Source: Deltaproteobacteria bacterium (GTDB lineage Bacteria; Myxococcota; B64-G9). From it: a stretch of DNA of 44,588 nucleotides. Below are positions 33,442-41,956 of this stretch, piece after piece. The translations under genes were made by a program, and so were the position numbers. Position 1 is the first letter of the stretch; every line of letters starts with the position of its first letter. The stretch covers positions 1-44,588 of the forward strand of contig JAFGRB010000299.1 in assembly GCA_016935365.1 (NCBI GenBank). Reading direction: 5' to 3'. Below the pieces are notes generated by a model. It was not told where the DNA came from. It saw only the letters and a list, made by a program, of their open reading frames with translations, and did not search any database.

Positions 33442-36162
33442 ATGAACGCGATTAGAAAGACAACCATACTCGCACTCTGCTCGCTGTGCTCTGTACTGGT
33501 CACGGGCTGTGGAGCAGACGGCCTGGTCGACTCCGACTTCACTACCCGCCTGAGCCTGGTCTCCTTCCAGCCGGAATGCGGACCGGTCGACGGCGGCGCG
33601 CGTTTGACTCTGATCGGCGCCAACTTCCGCACCGGAGATCGGGTCTTCTTCGGCCAGACCGCGGGCACCGAGGTCGCGGTCCAGGGCGACTCGGCCCTGC
33701 AGGTGACGAGCCCGCCCGGCGACTTCGGGCCGGTCGAGCTCCGGGTCTGCAGGTCGAGCGGAGAGTGCACGGCCTTCGAGAAGCCCTTCCGATATCGAGC
33801 CGAGTCGATCCGAATGGCCTTCCAGGAGGATCTGGGCCGGGTCGACTACGACGGTGCCTTCGCGTCCGGCGACTTTGACGCGGACGGGCGGCCCGACTTG
33901 GCCGTGGCCAGCGGAGGCCAGCTCAGGCAGTACCTGGCCACGGACGAGGGGCTGGAGCTGGTCTCGAAGCAGTCCGTGCCCCGGGCGATGGACTTCACGG
34001 TCTGCTGCGCTGGCCTGCAGGCGATCGAGTACACCCTGCTGGCGGCCGACTTCGACGCGGATGGCACCTCGGACCTCGCCCTGTCCGTGGATCGCAGCCC
34101 GGACCTGTACATCTTCCAGGGGCGCGCGGGTCGAGGTCTGGGCGAGGCCGAGCTGTATCCCCATCCGGAGCTGCTCTTCGAGTGCCAAAACCACTTCATG
34201 GACTGGGTCGATCTCGATGGGAATGCCGCGGGTGAGCTTCTCGTGCTCAACAACTCGGGCGATCCGGTCAGGCGCCCGTGCGCGCCGGACTACCTCGGCC
34301 CGGTCGGCGTCATCTTGGGCCTCTCCGGGGGTGAGAGCCGGACACTGCTCGCAGACGATATCGACTGCGACTCCGTGCACTCGCACTTCGTACTCCGCGG
34401 GCCGCCGGACGAGCTTGTGCTGCTCTGCCAGCGCGGAGACGAGCTGTCGTCGGTTCGGGTGGCACTCGTCGGGGACGGACTGGTCGTGGTGGGCGAGGGC
34501 CTGCTGCTCGCAGGCTTGGAGGAGGCTGTCGAGCGCTATCACCTCGTGGATCTCGACGCCGATGGGGAGCCGGAGCTGGTCTGGCTGCGCGAGCTGGACC
34601 TGCTTCCCGGTACTTACCGCAGGCAGTACGCGGGGGCTGTGAGCGAGATCGGGACAGGGAGTCCGACCGAGATCGGCAGCTTCGAGTTCAACTGCAGCCT
34701 CGATCCGCACGTCCTGGCTGCCGATCTCCAGGCTGCAGACGGGCGAGACGAGCTCGTGGTGCTGTGCCCCTACGACAACATCATCCACCACGTCGTGCTA
34801 CAGCCCGAAGGGTCGCTGGATGCGATGACCCAGTTCCACTTCCTCGACCGGGGCGATCTGCAGGGGCCCGACTTCGCCAACTGCTACGCAGGCGGGCAGC
34901 CCATGATCCCGCCGCTGGGTGCGCTGGACATGGACGGCGACGGCCGGGACGAGCTCCTGCTGCCGGGGCGCTGGGGCGACCTGCGCATGATCCGGGCCCA
35001 CCCGGTCGCCGACCAGCGCATGCCGCGCTTCTCCTCCATGCCGCGCATGCCCGACGCGAGCGAGCCGGCTCCCGGCAGCTGGACCTCGTGGTGGACCCGG
35101 CCCCGCACCTACCTCCACGGCAGGCCGTCCGGCATGCTGGTCGACCTGGACCAGGACGGCCGCGACGACCTGGTCCGGCTGCACACCAAGCCGGGTCTGA
35201 GCATCCGCATGGCGCGCAGCGACGGCAGCCTGGGGCCGGCCCAGGAGATCGACTGGGGCCCGGCGACCGGCCTGTACTCGATGGGCGTGGTGCTTATCGA
35301 GGACCTGGACGCGGACGGGCGGCTCGACTTCGCGGTGCCGGCGCGTGATGGGCGCTTCAACGAGACGCGCCTGGACTTCGTGCTCGGCTCGGCAGGCGGC
35401 TATGTGCACGCGGACTACCAGACCCTGACGGACTTGTGGCCAGAGCATATCCAGATCGCGCGTATCGGCGACAGCGGCCGACTGGCGGTCGCGGCCTGGG
35501 TCGAGGATGGAGACGGCGGCCGCCTGCTGCGCTTCGAGGGTGCGATCGACTCTGCCTTCGAGCTCATCGAGGTGCAAGACGGCTTCGGCTTCGAGTCGGG
35601 GCTGTTCGAGATGCTTGATCTGGATCTGGACGGCGAGCTGGACCTGATGGGCTACGACGGCCGGGTCTGCTGGGGCGGCGAGCTGGACGGCTGCGCGGGC
35701 AGTGCGGAGGCGATCTTCGAGGTGGACCTGCAGACCATCTCGAACCTGGGTGCGATCTTCGATCCGCGCGAGCAGGCCTACCAGGTCATCGTTCTCGACG
35801 AGGGTGGCGGCCGGGGCCAGTGGCTGACGCTCCGCGGGCGCGAGGTGGAGCCGCGGGCCTTCGAGATGGATCTGCCCGGAAGCTTCGTCTACTACCTGGA
35901 GGCTGGTCGCACCTGCGATGTGGATGGAGACGGGCGGGGCGAGCTGCTCTTCCTCGGAATCCAGCCCAACCAGATCTCGCCGGCCGTGCTGGCGCTCCGC
36001 CCGCGGGAAGGGGAGTCCGGCGTCGAGTGGCTCTCGCTCGGCTTCCCGGACGTCTCGCCGGGCGAGCTCGCCTGCACCGACCTGCGGGAGAGGGGTACGG
36101 ACGACCTGCTGCTCGCCGACTCGTACGGTCTGCTCTACCTGGTCCAGAACCGATCGAGGTGA
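33442..36162 (+). CDS. IPT/TIG and FG-GAP repeat lipoprotein
   Basis: This 906-residue protein has an excellent ribosome site (AGGAGGTGA, 4 nt before ATG) and a lipobox LVTGC (Cys23). Residues about 38-120 are an IPT/TIG immunoglobulin-like domain (FQPECGPVDGGARLTLIGANF). The rest holds FG-GAP/VCBS-type repeats with calcium-binding loops (SGDFDADGRPDLAVA, AADFDADGTSDLALS, ALDMDGDGRDELLLP, VDLDQDGRDDLVRL, IEDLDADGRLDFAVP, CDVDGDGRGELLFL), fitting an integrin-type propeller on the outer membrane. The caspase gene begins 1 nt after its stop, so the two products probably share a compartment. Confidence 0.85.
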   Translation: MNAIRKTTILALCSLCSVLVTGCGADGLVDSDFTTRLSLVSFQPECGPVDGGARLTLIGANFRTGDRVFFGQTAGTEVAVQGDSALQVTSPPGDFGPVELRVCRSSGECTAFEKPFRYRAESIRMAFQEDLGRVDYDGAFASGDFDADGRPDLAVASGGQLRQYLATDEGLELVSKQSVPRAMDFTVCCAGLQAIEYTLLAADFDADGTSDLALSVDRSPDLYIFQGRAGRGLGEAELYPHPELLFECQNHFMDWVDLDGNAAGELLVLNNSGDPVRRPCAPDYLGPVGVILGLSGGESRTLLADDIDCDSVHSHFVLRGPPDELVLLCQRGDELSSVRVALVGDGLVVVGEGLLLAGLEEAVERYHLVDLDADGEPELVWLRELDLLPGTYRRQYAGAVSEIGTGSPTEIGSFEFNCSLDPHVLAADLQAADGRDELVVLCPYDNIIHHVVLQPEGSLDAMTQFHFLDRGDLQGPDFANCYAGGQPMIPPLGALDMDGDGRDELLLPGRWGDLRMIRAHPVADQRMPRFSSMPRMPDASEPAPGSWTSWWTRPRTYLHGRPSGMLVDLDQDGRDDLVRLHTKPGLSIRMARSDGSLGPAQEIDWGPATGLYSMGVVLIEDLDADGRLDFAVPARDGRFNETRLDFVLGSAGGYVHADYQTLTDLWPEHIQIARIGDSGRLAVAAWVEDGDGGRLLRFEGAIDSAFELIEVQDGFGFESGLFEMLDLDLDGELDLMGYDGRVCWGGELDGCAGSAEAIFEVDLQTISNLGAIFDPREQAYQVIVLDEGGGRGQWLTLRGREVEPRAFEMDLPGSFVYYLEAGRTCDVDGDGRGELLFLGIQPNQISPAVLALRPREGESGVEWLSLGFPDVSPGELACTDLRERGTDDLLLADSYGLLYLVQNRSR

Positions 36163-36163
36163 G

Positions 36164-37705
36164 ATGAGTTTGCGGACGCGAGCGCTCATCCTCTGGACGG
36201 TCCTTTTCCTGCTGGCTATGGCCTCGCCGGCCGGCGCCCGGTCCATGCGCATGGCCCTGATCGTGGGCAACGACTGCGGGCTCGGCGACGAGCCCCGGCT
36301 GCGCTACGCAGAGAGCGAGGCGCTGGAGGTCTACAAGCTGCTGATCGAGCTGGGGCGGGTCCAGCCCGCCCGGGCCAGCCTGGCCCTGGGCGAGGATGCC
36401 GACTCGCTGCGGCGCCGCCTGGACGAGCTGAGGCAGCAGGTCGCGGACGTCGGCGCCGAGGGCGAGGTGCTGCTGCTGTTCTACTACTCGGGCCACGCCT
36501 CGGAGGACGCCCTGCATCTCGACGGCACCCGCCTGCCGCTCTCAGAGCTCAAGGAGGGCTTGCTGGCTGCCGGGGCGCGGACCCTGATCGCCTTCGTGGA
36601 CGCCTGCCACGGCGGCGGCTTGATCCGCGCCAAGGGCCTGGAGCTGGGGCCGGCCTTCGAGATGAGGCTCGAGCCGGCCGCTGCGGCCGGCAGGGTCTTC
36701 ATCTCCTCGAGCGGACCGGGCGAGGCCTCTCTGGAGGCCGAGGAGATCCGCGGCTCCTTCTTCAGCCACTACTTGATCTCGGGCATGCGCGGGGATGCGG
36801 ACAGCGACGCGGACGGCGCCGTGGACCTGGCCGAGATCTACCGCTACACCTATGACCACACGCTGGCCCGCACCGCGGAGACCCGCGCCGGAGCCCAGCA
36901 CCCGGCCTACGACTACGACCTGCACGGGGCGGGCAGCATCGTGCTCGCCTGGCCCGGCCAGGCCGAGGCGCTGCTGGTGCTCGGTCCTGGCAGCGGCTGC
37001 TACCTCGTGCTCACCAAGTACGCTCGCCGCGTCCTGGCCGAGGTCTGCCTGGCAGACGGCGAGACGAGGCGCCTGGCCGTGCCGGCCCGCAGCGTGCTGG
37101 TCAAGAAGCGCGTGCGCACGGGCTACCGGGTGGGCGAGGTGAACCTGAGCTGGGGAGGCGAGAAGCGGCTCGACGAGGCCGGCATGGAGCTGGTGGCCTT
37201 TCGCGAGGCGGGCGAAAAGGGGCTTCCGGAAATCGAACGGCACGCCCTGCAGGCTGGCTTCGCGGTTCGCGGTGGGGTGGTGGACGGCAACAGCCACCTG
37301 CTCGGGGCGACGCTCGCCTACCGCTACGACCTGGACGAGTCGCTGCGCCTGGGCGCGGCGCTCGACTACCTGAGCGGCCAGACGAGCACCCTGGACGGCG
37401 AGGTGCCCACCCACGGCTTCGCGATCTCGGCCGAGCTCTCGTACCGGCTGGACTGGGGCCCGTTCTCGGCCGACCTCGGCAGCTTCGTATCGGCCCTGTT
37501 CGTCTGGCAGGAGATCCCGGGCTGGCCGGACCGCAACGGTGCGGGCTTCGCGGCCGGCGCCCGGGCCGAGGTGACCTGGGCCGTCTTCGAGCCCTTGTGG
37601 CTCGTGCTCGGCCTGCGGGCCGGGCTGCAGGGCGTGCACAAGGGTAGCGGGCTCGAGATGGGCCTGCTGCTGGGCGCGGACGCGGGCGCGGCCTTTCGCT
37701 TCTGA
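36164..37705 (+). CDS. Exported caspase-like protease with barrel-like C-terminus
   Basis: This 513-residue protein has a signal peptide ending SPAGA. A peptidase C14 (caspase/metacaspase-type) domain spans about 28-260: ALIVGND at the start, catalytic His111 in LFYYSGHAS and Cys148 in FVDACHGGG. A canonical EF-hand loop (D-S-D-A-D-G-A-V-D-L-A-E, 213-224) follows the active site, suggesting calcium control as in metacaspases. Residues about 345-513 alternate hydrophobic and polar stretches (GATLAYRYDLDESLRLGAALDYL, FAISAELSYRLDWG) and end in F, like a small outer-membrane barrel. The active site should therefore lie outside the cytoplasm. Its transcript ends at the palindromic repeat. Confidence 0.85.
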   Translation: MSLRTRALILWTVLFLLAMASPAGARSMRMALIVGNDCGLGDEPRLRYAESEALEVYKLLIELGRVQPARASLALGEDADSLRRRLDELRQQVADVGAEGEVLLLFYYSGHASEDALHLDGTRLPLSELKEGLLAAGARTLIAFVDACHGGGLIRAKGLELGPAFEMRLEPAAAAGRVFISSSGPGEASLEAEEIRGSFFSHYLISGMRGDADSDADGAVDLAEIYRYTYDHTLARTAETRAGAQHPAYDYDLHGAGSIVLAWPGQAEALLVLGPGSGCYLVLTKYARRVLAEVCLADGETRRLAVPARSVLVKKRVRTGYRVGEVNLSWGGEKRLDEAGMELVAFREAGEKGLPEIERHALQAGFAVRGGVVDGNSHLLGATLAYRYDLDESLRLGAALDYLSGQTSTLDGEVPTHGFAISAELSYRLDWGPFSADLGSFVSALFVWQEIPGWPDRNGAGFAAGARAEVTWAVFEPLWLVLGLRAGLQGVHKGSGLEMGLLLGADAGAAFRF

Positions 37706-37706
37706 G

Positions 37707-37787
37707 CTAGCCCTAAAACAAGCGCGGCTTCACAAACCGCGATTGTTTTCAGGGCTAGCCGCCCGAAGGGCGGTCGTTTTGGGGCTT
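37707..37787. repeat. Palindromic dispersed repeat, copy 2
   Basis: This is the inverted copy of the element at 6-87. The large palindrome spans 37707-37758 (CTAGCCCT to AGGGCTAG, with AAAACAA / TTGTTTT within the arms). The small hairpin is at 37759-37773. It fills the whole 49-bp gap between two convergent genes and runs into the minus-strand gene. The stop TAG of that gene (37755-37757) is part of the palindrome, and its last ten residues (KPQNDRPSGG) are encoded by the element. Confidence 0.87.
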
Positions 37788-39671
37788 CTCTGGCGCGGCT
37801 TCGGGCAGATTCAGCACCACCCGAAAGCCCAGGTCCGCCGCTCCCTTGGCCTTGATTTTCTCTCTGGATGCGCAGAGGCAGGCGGCCGGCGAGCTGTCGA
37901 AGGAGCCGCCCCTGGCCACCTTGTAGCTCGGGTAGCCTCTGCGGGGCTTGTCGGCCGGCCAGGCGGAGCCGTCGCTCGGCGCGCCCGCGTAGCTCTCGTG
38001 CCAGCCGTCCAGGCAGAGCTCGCCGGCGTTGCCGTGCATGTCGTACAGGCCCCAGGGGTTGGGGGGAAAGCTGCCCGCCCGCATCGCCCGCTTGGGGCAG
38101 GCCGGATCCAGCTCGCGGACGTACGGGCCCTGGTCGAAGCAGGCGTTGAACCTGTAGTCGGACAGCCCGTCTCCGAAGGCGAAGGCCGTCTGCGTGCCCG
38201 CCCGGCAGGCGTACTCCCACTGCGCCTCGGTGGGCAGCGAGTAGCGCGCCTTGTCCGGGATCTGGAGCACGTCCTTCCAGGTCAGCCGGGTGCAGAACTC
38301 GAGCGCCTTGTCGAAGGGGACGTTCGTGACCGGCTTGGTGTCGTTCATGTCGCCAGTGCCGAGCCGCATGACCTCGTTGTACTGGGCGTAGGATACCTCG
38401 AACATGCCCATCCAGAAGCCGCGCTGGATGCGCACCTCGTGTCTGGGCCGAGCGCGCGCGTGAGGCTCCTGCTCTCCCTCGGCGCTGCCCATGACGAAGA
38501 GGCCGGGCTCGATCCACACCATGGGCAAGCCCACCGCCGACACGAACGGCTCGCCGGGCCGGGCCGTCCTGTGATCTTCCCAGTCTATCCGCTCCCAGCG
38601 CGCGGAGGCGGCCTCGTCCCTGGCCGGCACGAGCCTGTATGCCTGTCTCTGCTTCTCCTGCTCCTGCTTGTCCTTCTCCTTCCGGGGCATCACCCCGCCC
38701 AGGACCATGCCGATCCAGGCCCAGTTGCCGAAGAGGATGTAGAGGACGATGAAGAGCACGACGGCCCGGACGCGGTAGCCACGGGTCCGCATGCCCACGG
38801 GCAGGCCGGCGAGCTTCCGCCTCCGGGCGGCGGGGGCGGTCAGGCAGCGCAGCAGGCAGACGAAGGCTCCCAGGCCGAGGACGCCGATGATGATGCCGGT
38901 GTGGAAAGGCGTACCGCTCAGGCTGGCCCAGCTGCCCCAGGCGAAGCGATCCACGAAAGGCATCAGCACCAGCAGAGCCCCGTTTCCCAGGGCGCCGACC
39001 AGCGCCAGGCGCCCGCTCTCCCGGTAGCCGACTCCGGTAAGGCCGAGCAGAAAGCCGGTGCAGGCGGGGGCGATGGCCAGGAAGGCCAGCCCGAAGAACG
39101 CGAAGTAGAAGCGCAGCACGACGAGCAAGGTGTCTGCGATCAGGTCCTCGCCGTGGGGGTCCTCGGAGGTGCTGGCCACGATCAAAAAGGCCAGGCAGGC
39201 GACGGCGAGCAGGACCACCGAGATCTTTCCGAAGGCCCGGCTGGCCGGAGAAACGGCCGGCTTTTCGGCGTAGTACGGTGGCTCGTGTGCAGGTGCCACC
39301 CGATCCTCAGGTGCCACCCGATCCTCAGGTGCCACCCGATCCTCAGGCCGCTCCCTCAGGCAGAACAGCCAGACCAGGAAGGCCACCACCCAGGTGGGCG
39401 GGAATGCGATGTGGAGCACGGTCAGCGGGATCAGGTTCATCCAGATGGCCTTCTTGGCCCTGGCGTGCCCGGCCCGCCGGCCCGCGATCCCCAGGATCAG
39501 GCCCACCAGCCAGAAGGGTGTGGGTATCAGCACGGCGTACAGCAGGCCCATGAGCGCGTAGCCGCCGGGCGTGCCGATGAAGACGAAGAGCCCGATCGGC
39601 ACCGAGGCCACGGCCAGCCAGAAGAAGACGATCGAGAGCTTGACGGACAGGAGGCCCTTCTCTTGATGCAT
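37755..39671 (-). CDS. Membrane protein with C-terminal FGE/SUMF1 domain
   Basis: This is a 638-residue protein from ATG 39671, with GGAG 7 nt upstream. The N-terminal half has about eight to ten hydrophobic segments. A linker between them contains three VAPEDR repeats encoded by an 18-bp tandem repeat (39293-39346). The C-terminal part (about 375-625) is a sulfatase-modifying-factor domain: MVWIEPGLFVMGSAEGE, RFWMG-like and EVSYAQYNEV, LPTEAQWEYACRAGT, YDMHGNAGELCLDGW, VARGGSFDSS and LGFRVV. The formylglycine-forming Cys pair after RGGS is not present in the usual spacing, so a catalytic role is doubtful. The last ten codons and the stop come from the palindromic repeat. Confidence 0.8.
   Translation of the reverse strand: MHQEKGLLSVKLSIVFFWLAVASVPIGLFVFIGTPGGYALMGLLYAVLIPTPFWLVGLILGIAGRRAGHARAKKAIWMNLIPLTVLHIAFPPTWVVAFLVWLFCLRERPEDRVAPEDRVAPEDRVAPAHEPPYYAEKPAVSPASRAFGKISVVLLAVACLAFLIVASTSEDPHGEDLIADTLLVVLRFYFAFFGLAFLAIAPACTGFLLGLTGVGYRESGRLALVGALGNGALLVLMPFVDRFAWGSWASLSGTPFHTGIIIGVLGLGAFVCLLRCLTAPAARRRKLAGLPVGMRTRGYRVRAVVLFIVLYILFGNWAWIGMVLGGVMPRKEKDKQEQEKQRQAYRLVPARDEAASARWERIDWEDHRTARPGEPFVSAVGLPMVWIEPGLFVMGSAEGEQEPHARARPRHEVRIQRGFWMGMFEVSYAQYNEVMRLGTGDMNDTKPVTNVPFDKALEFCTRLTWKDVLQIPDKARYSLPTEAQWEYACRAGTQTAFAFGDGLSDYRFNACFDQGPYVRELDPACPKRAMRAGSFPPNPWGLYDMHGNAGELCLDGWHESYAGAPSDGSAWPADKPRRGYPSYKVARGGSFDSSPAACLCASREKIKAKGAADLGFRVVLNLPEAAPEKPQNDRPSGG
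37759..37780 (+). terminator. Hairpin terminator after the caspase gene
   Basis: CCGCCC-GAA-GGGCGG followed by TCGTTTT lies 53 nt after the caspase stop and has the form of an intrinsic terminator. The larger palindrome just before it has T-rich tails on both strands and probably terminates in both directions. Confidence 0.55.
39293..39346. repeat. 18-bp tandem repeat, three copies
   Basis: Three exact copies of GTGCCACCCGATCCTCAG lie inside the FGE-type membrane gene and encode the VAPEDR linker on the minus strand. The GTGCCACCCGA core recurs at other places in the window (3647, 20680, 26394, 30323, and on the other strand at about 34453). Confidence 0.9.
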
Positions 39672-39820
39672 CCCGATGCTCCTTCTGCCAGAGGCCTCGT
39701 CAGCGGGCACCCGATCTATGGACGCAGTCGGAGCATGTTGGATCTATGATAGGAGTCTGACTATCCAGTGCGGCGATGAACTCATCAACATTTGCACCTG
39801 GACCGCTCACCATGGAGACG

Positions 39821-40549
39821 CTAGCGTTCGAATCGCGTTTTGGCTCTGTTCCATTTGAGCGCTATCACGTCCCTGGCCTTGCGCTCGGACAGCGCCTGGC
39901 AGTCCAGGTCGTCCACCGCATCGACACCGAGCATCGGGCAGATACTGACCAGCATCGACAGCTTTGCGTGGACTTTGATCGTCGTGCCATGGCGCGGCAG
40001 CTCGAAGTGAAAGCCGCTGTACTTTTCGCCGATGGATTCTAGCAGGCTGTCGACCTTGCTGCGATTGGCCTGCAGCCAGTCCTGATCGATGAAATCGCGT
40101 ATGCTTATCGGCGGCAACACCGTCTTCGTCACATCCGTCCAGGCTCCCCCGCGACGGAGGAAGAAGCGCAGCCCGTGCGTGACGCCGATGCCGTCCATGT
40201 CGGTCTCGCAGAGTGCGATCAGCGGCTTGCGGTCGGCGGTCTTGAACAGTACGAACTGCAGGTCGATGGTGCCGCCGCCCGTGCCCTCGTCGGCAATGTG
40301 GATATAGCCGTTGAGGATGTCCACGGTGGCGCTGAGCTCCCATCCCGCCGTCGATTTCGTGACCCAGGCGTCGCCTTTGCGGGTCAGCGGAAAGTAGGTC
40401 TTGATCAGTTTCTTGGGGAAGTGTCGATAGTGCTCGAGCACGTCGAGGTTCTTCCTCTGCGTCTCGGCTCTCGCAGCGCCGGCTTGCAGCGCACTGCAGA
40501 GCAGCCATGTGCCGAGCAGTGTCCGGCGCAGCATCGATCCGCGGCTCAT
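39821..40549 (-). CDS. Secreted protein of unknown function
   Basis: This 242-residue protein has a signal peptide (RRTLLGTWLLCSALQAGAARA, about 8-28). The mature part is a mixed alpha/beta protein with no family I recognise (for example YIHIADEGTGGGTIDLQFVLF and CETDMDGIGVTHGLRFFLRR). It starts 9 nt after the stop of the RCC1-type lipoprotein gene, so it is the second gene of that transcript. A second ATG at 40534 is possible; neither has a strong ribosome site. The 149-bp gap 39672-39820 that follows holds no gene; it should carry the promoter of the FGE-type membrane gene, but I could not assign one. Confidence 0.72.
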   Translation of the reverse strand: MSRGSMLRRTLLGTWLLCSALQAGAARAETQRKNLDVLEHYRHFPKKLIKTYFPLTRKGDAWVTKSTAGWELSATVDILNGYIHIADEGTGGGTIDLQFVLFKTADRKPLIALCETDMDGIGVTHGLRFFLRRGGAWTDVTKTVLPPISIRDFIDQDWLQANRSKVDSLLESIGEKYSGFHFELPRHGTTIKVHAKLSMLVSICPMLGVDAVDDLDCQALSERKARDVIALKWNRAKTRFER

Positions 40550-40557
40550 GACGGATC

Positions 40558-41832
40558 TCAGGACATGTCGGCCGGGACGTTACACTGGCCCAGGTCGGCT
40601 CTGCCCCAGCAGCGCACCACGTTGTCGTCGCCCAGAGCGCAGCTGTGGGCACCTCCGCTGGCCAGGGATGTGTGGGAGCCGGAAGGCGGGTTGCACTGGC
40701 CATAGTTGTTGCTCCCCCAGCACGCGATGGTCCCGTCGGTGGCCAGGCCGCACATGTGGTTCTGGCCCCCGGCCAGGTAGCCGAAGTCCCTCGTGGGTGG
40801 GGTCAGGCCGGCGCTGCAGGAGACCGATCCGTCCAGCTGAATTCCGCACACCGTGTAGTTGGACCCGTCGAGTTGCCAGTAGTCGGTTCCGGCCGGCGGC
40901 GTGGGAGGTGGATCCTCGGCCCCCAAAACACCCCAGCAGGTGATGGATCCGGCCGCTTCGATCCCGCATCCCCAGGCTGTGACGCCGAAGGTGTAGTCTT
41001 TGTAGTCGAGAACCGTGGGCAGGACCACACCGCCGATGCCCCAGCACTCGACGGTTTCGTCGTCGCGTATTCCGCAAAAGCCATAGCTGCGACCGATCAG
41101 CCGATTGAACGTGCCTGCGGGAGGGGCGGTTTCGCCATAGCGGTCTTCACCCCAGCAGGCGGCGGTGTAGTCGTCCCTGAGGGCGCAAAAGGTCAAGATG
41201 TTCGGATGGCTCTGGATGTCGATGAACGTGCCCGTGGGGGGATTGGCCTCGCCGCAAGAGTTGTTGCCCCAGCAGGCGATGGTGCCGTCGTCCTTTATCG
41301 CGCAGGACGTCCCCGCAGAGGCGGCCAGGCGCTGTCTGGGGTGGGTCGGCGGCGGGGGGACGACCGGAATGGTTACACTGGAGCCGTCGTCGCAGGAGAG
41401 GGTGCCAGTGCCGTCGCCGTTGTCGATCACCGTGCAGGAGCTGCCGTCTTGGCCGTCGGAGACGGTGACCGTGGTACCGTCGTCGCAGGTGATGGTCACG
41501 CTGCCGTCGCCGTTGTCGACCGCGGTGCAGGAGCTGCCGTCGACGCCGTCTTGGCCGTCGGAGACGGTGACCGTGGTACCGTCGTCGCAGGTGATGGTCA
41601 CGCTGCCGTCGCCGTTGTCGACTGCGGTGCAGGAGTCGCCGTCGACGCCGTCGGTCCCGTCCTGGCCGGCCTGGACCGTGGCGCTGGTGCCGTCATCGCA
41701 GGTGATGGTGGCGCTGCCGTCGTCGTTCTGCACGACGGTACAGGACGAGCCGGCCTCGCCGGAGCAGGCCGCGAACGAAAGGGCCGCCAACGCGAGGACG
41801 GCGGCCAGGAGTGCTTGCATCTTGCCGGTCAT
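40558..41832 (-). CDS. RCC1-type repeat lipoprotein
   Basis: This is a 424-residue protein from ATG 41832, with GGAGG 5 nt upstream; the longer frame to 41925 has no site. The signal ends LSFAAC (Cys23). Four near-identical repeats follow (about 28-155), each SSCTxVDNGDGSxTITCDDGT-like, joined by collagen-like GQDGVDG linkers. The C-terminal part (about 170-424) has six or so RCC1-like blades with the bacterial form CAIKDDGTIACWG, CALRDDYTAACWG, CGIRDDETVECWG and CALGDDNVVRCWG. In each blade two Cys flank a short strand pair, so disulfides outside the cytoplasm are likely. Function is probably binding. Confidence 0.83.
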   Translation of the reverse strand: MTGKMQALLAAVLALAALSFAACSGEAGSSCTVVQNDDGSATITCDDGTSATVQAGQDGTDGVDGDSCTAVDNGDGSVTITCDDGTTVTVSDGQDGVDGSSCTAVDNGDGSVTITCDDGTTVTVSDGQDGSSCTVIDNGDGTGTLSCDDGSSVTIPVVPPPPTHPRQRLAASAGTSCAIKDDGTIACWGNNSCGEANPPTGTFIDIQSHPNILTFCALRDDYTAACWGEDRYGETAPPAGTFNRLIGRSYGFCGIRDDETVECWGIGGVVLPTVLDYKDYTFGVTAWGCGIEAAGSITCWGVLGAEDPPPTPPAGTDYWQLDGSNYTVCGIQLDGSVSCSAGLTPPTRDFGYLAGGQNHMCGLATDGTIACWGSNNYGQCNPPSGSHTSLASGGAHSCALGDDNVVRCWGRADLGQCNVPADMS

Positions 41833-41893
41833 GTGTTCCTCCGCAGGTTTCGCCACCCCCGAGAATCTGATGAAAGCACATAATTTCCGTCTG

Positions 41894-41921
41894 AAAATAC
41901 GCCCGGGGCGAGCAAAGTCAA
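41894..41921 (-). promoter_or_regulatory. Predicted promoter of the RCC1-type lipoprotein gene
   Basis: On the minus strand TTGACT (41916-41921), a 16-nt spacer and TATTTT (41894-41899) form a sigma-70-type pair in a locally AT-rich gap, about 60 nt before the ATG at 41832. Confidence 0.45.
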
Positions 41922-41956
41922 CCACTCTTGTGGGATCGAGTGCAATAAGTGCTTTT

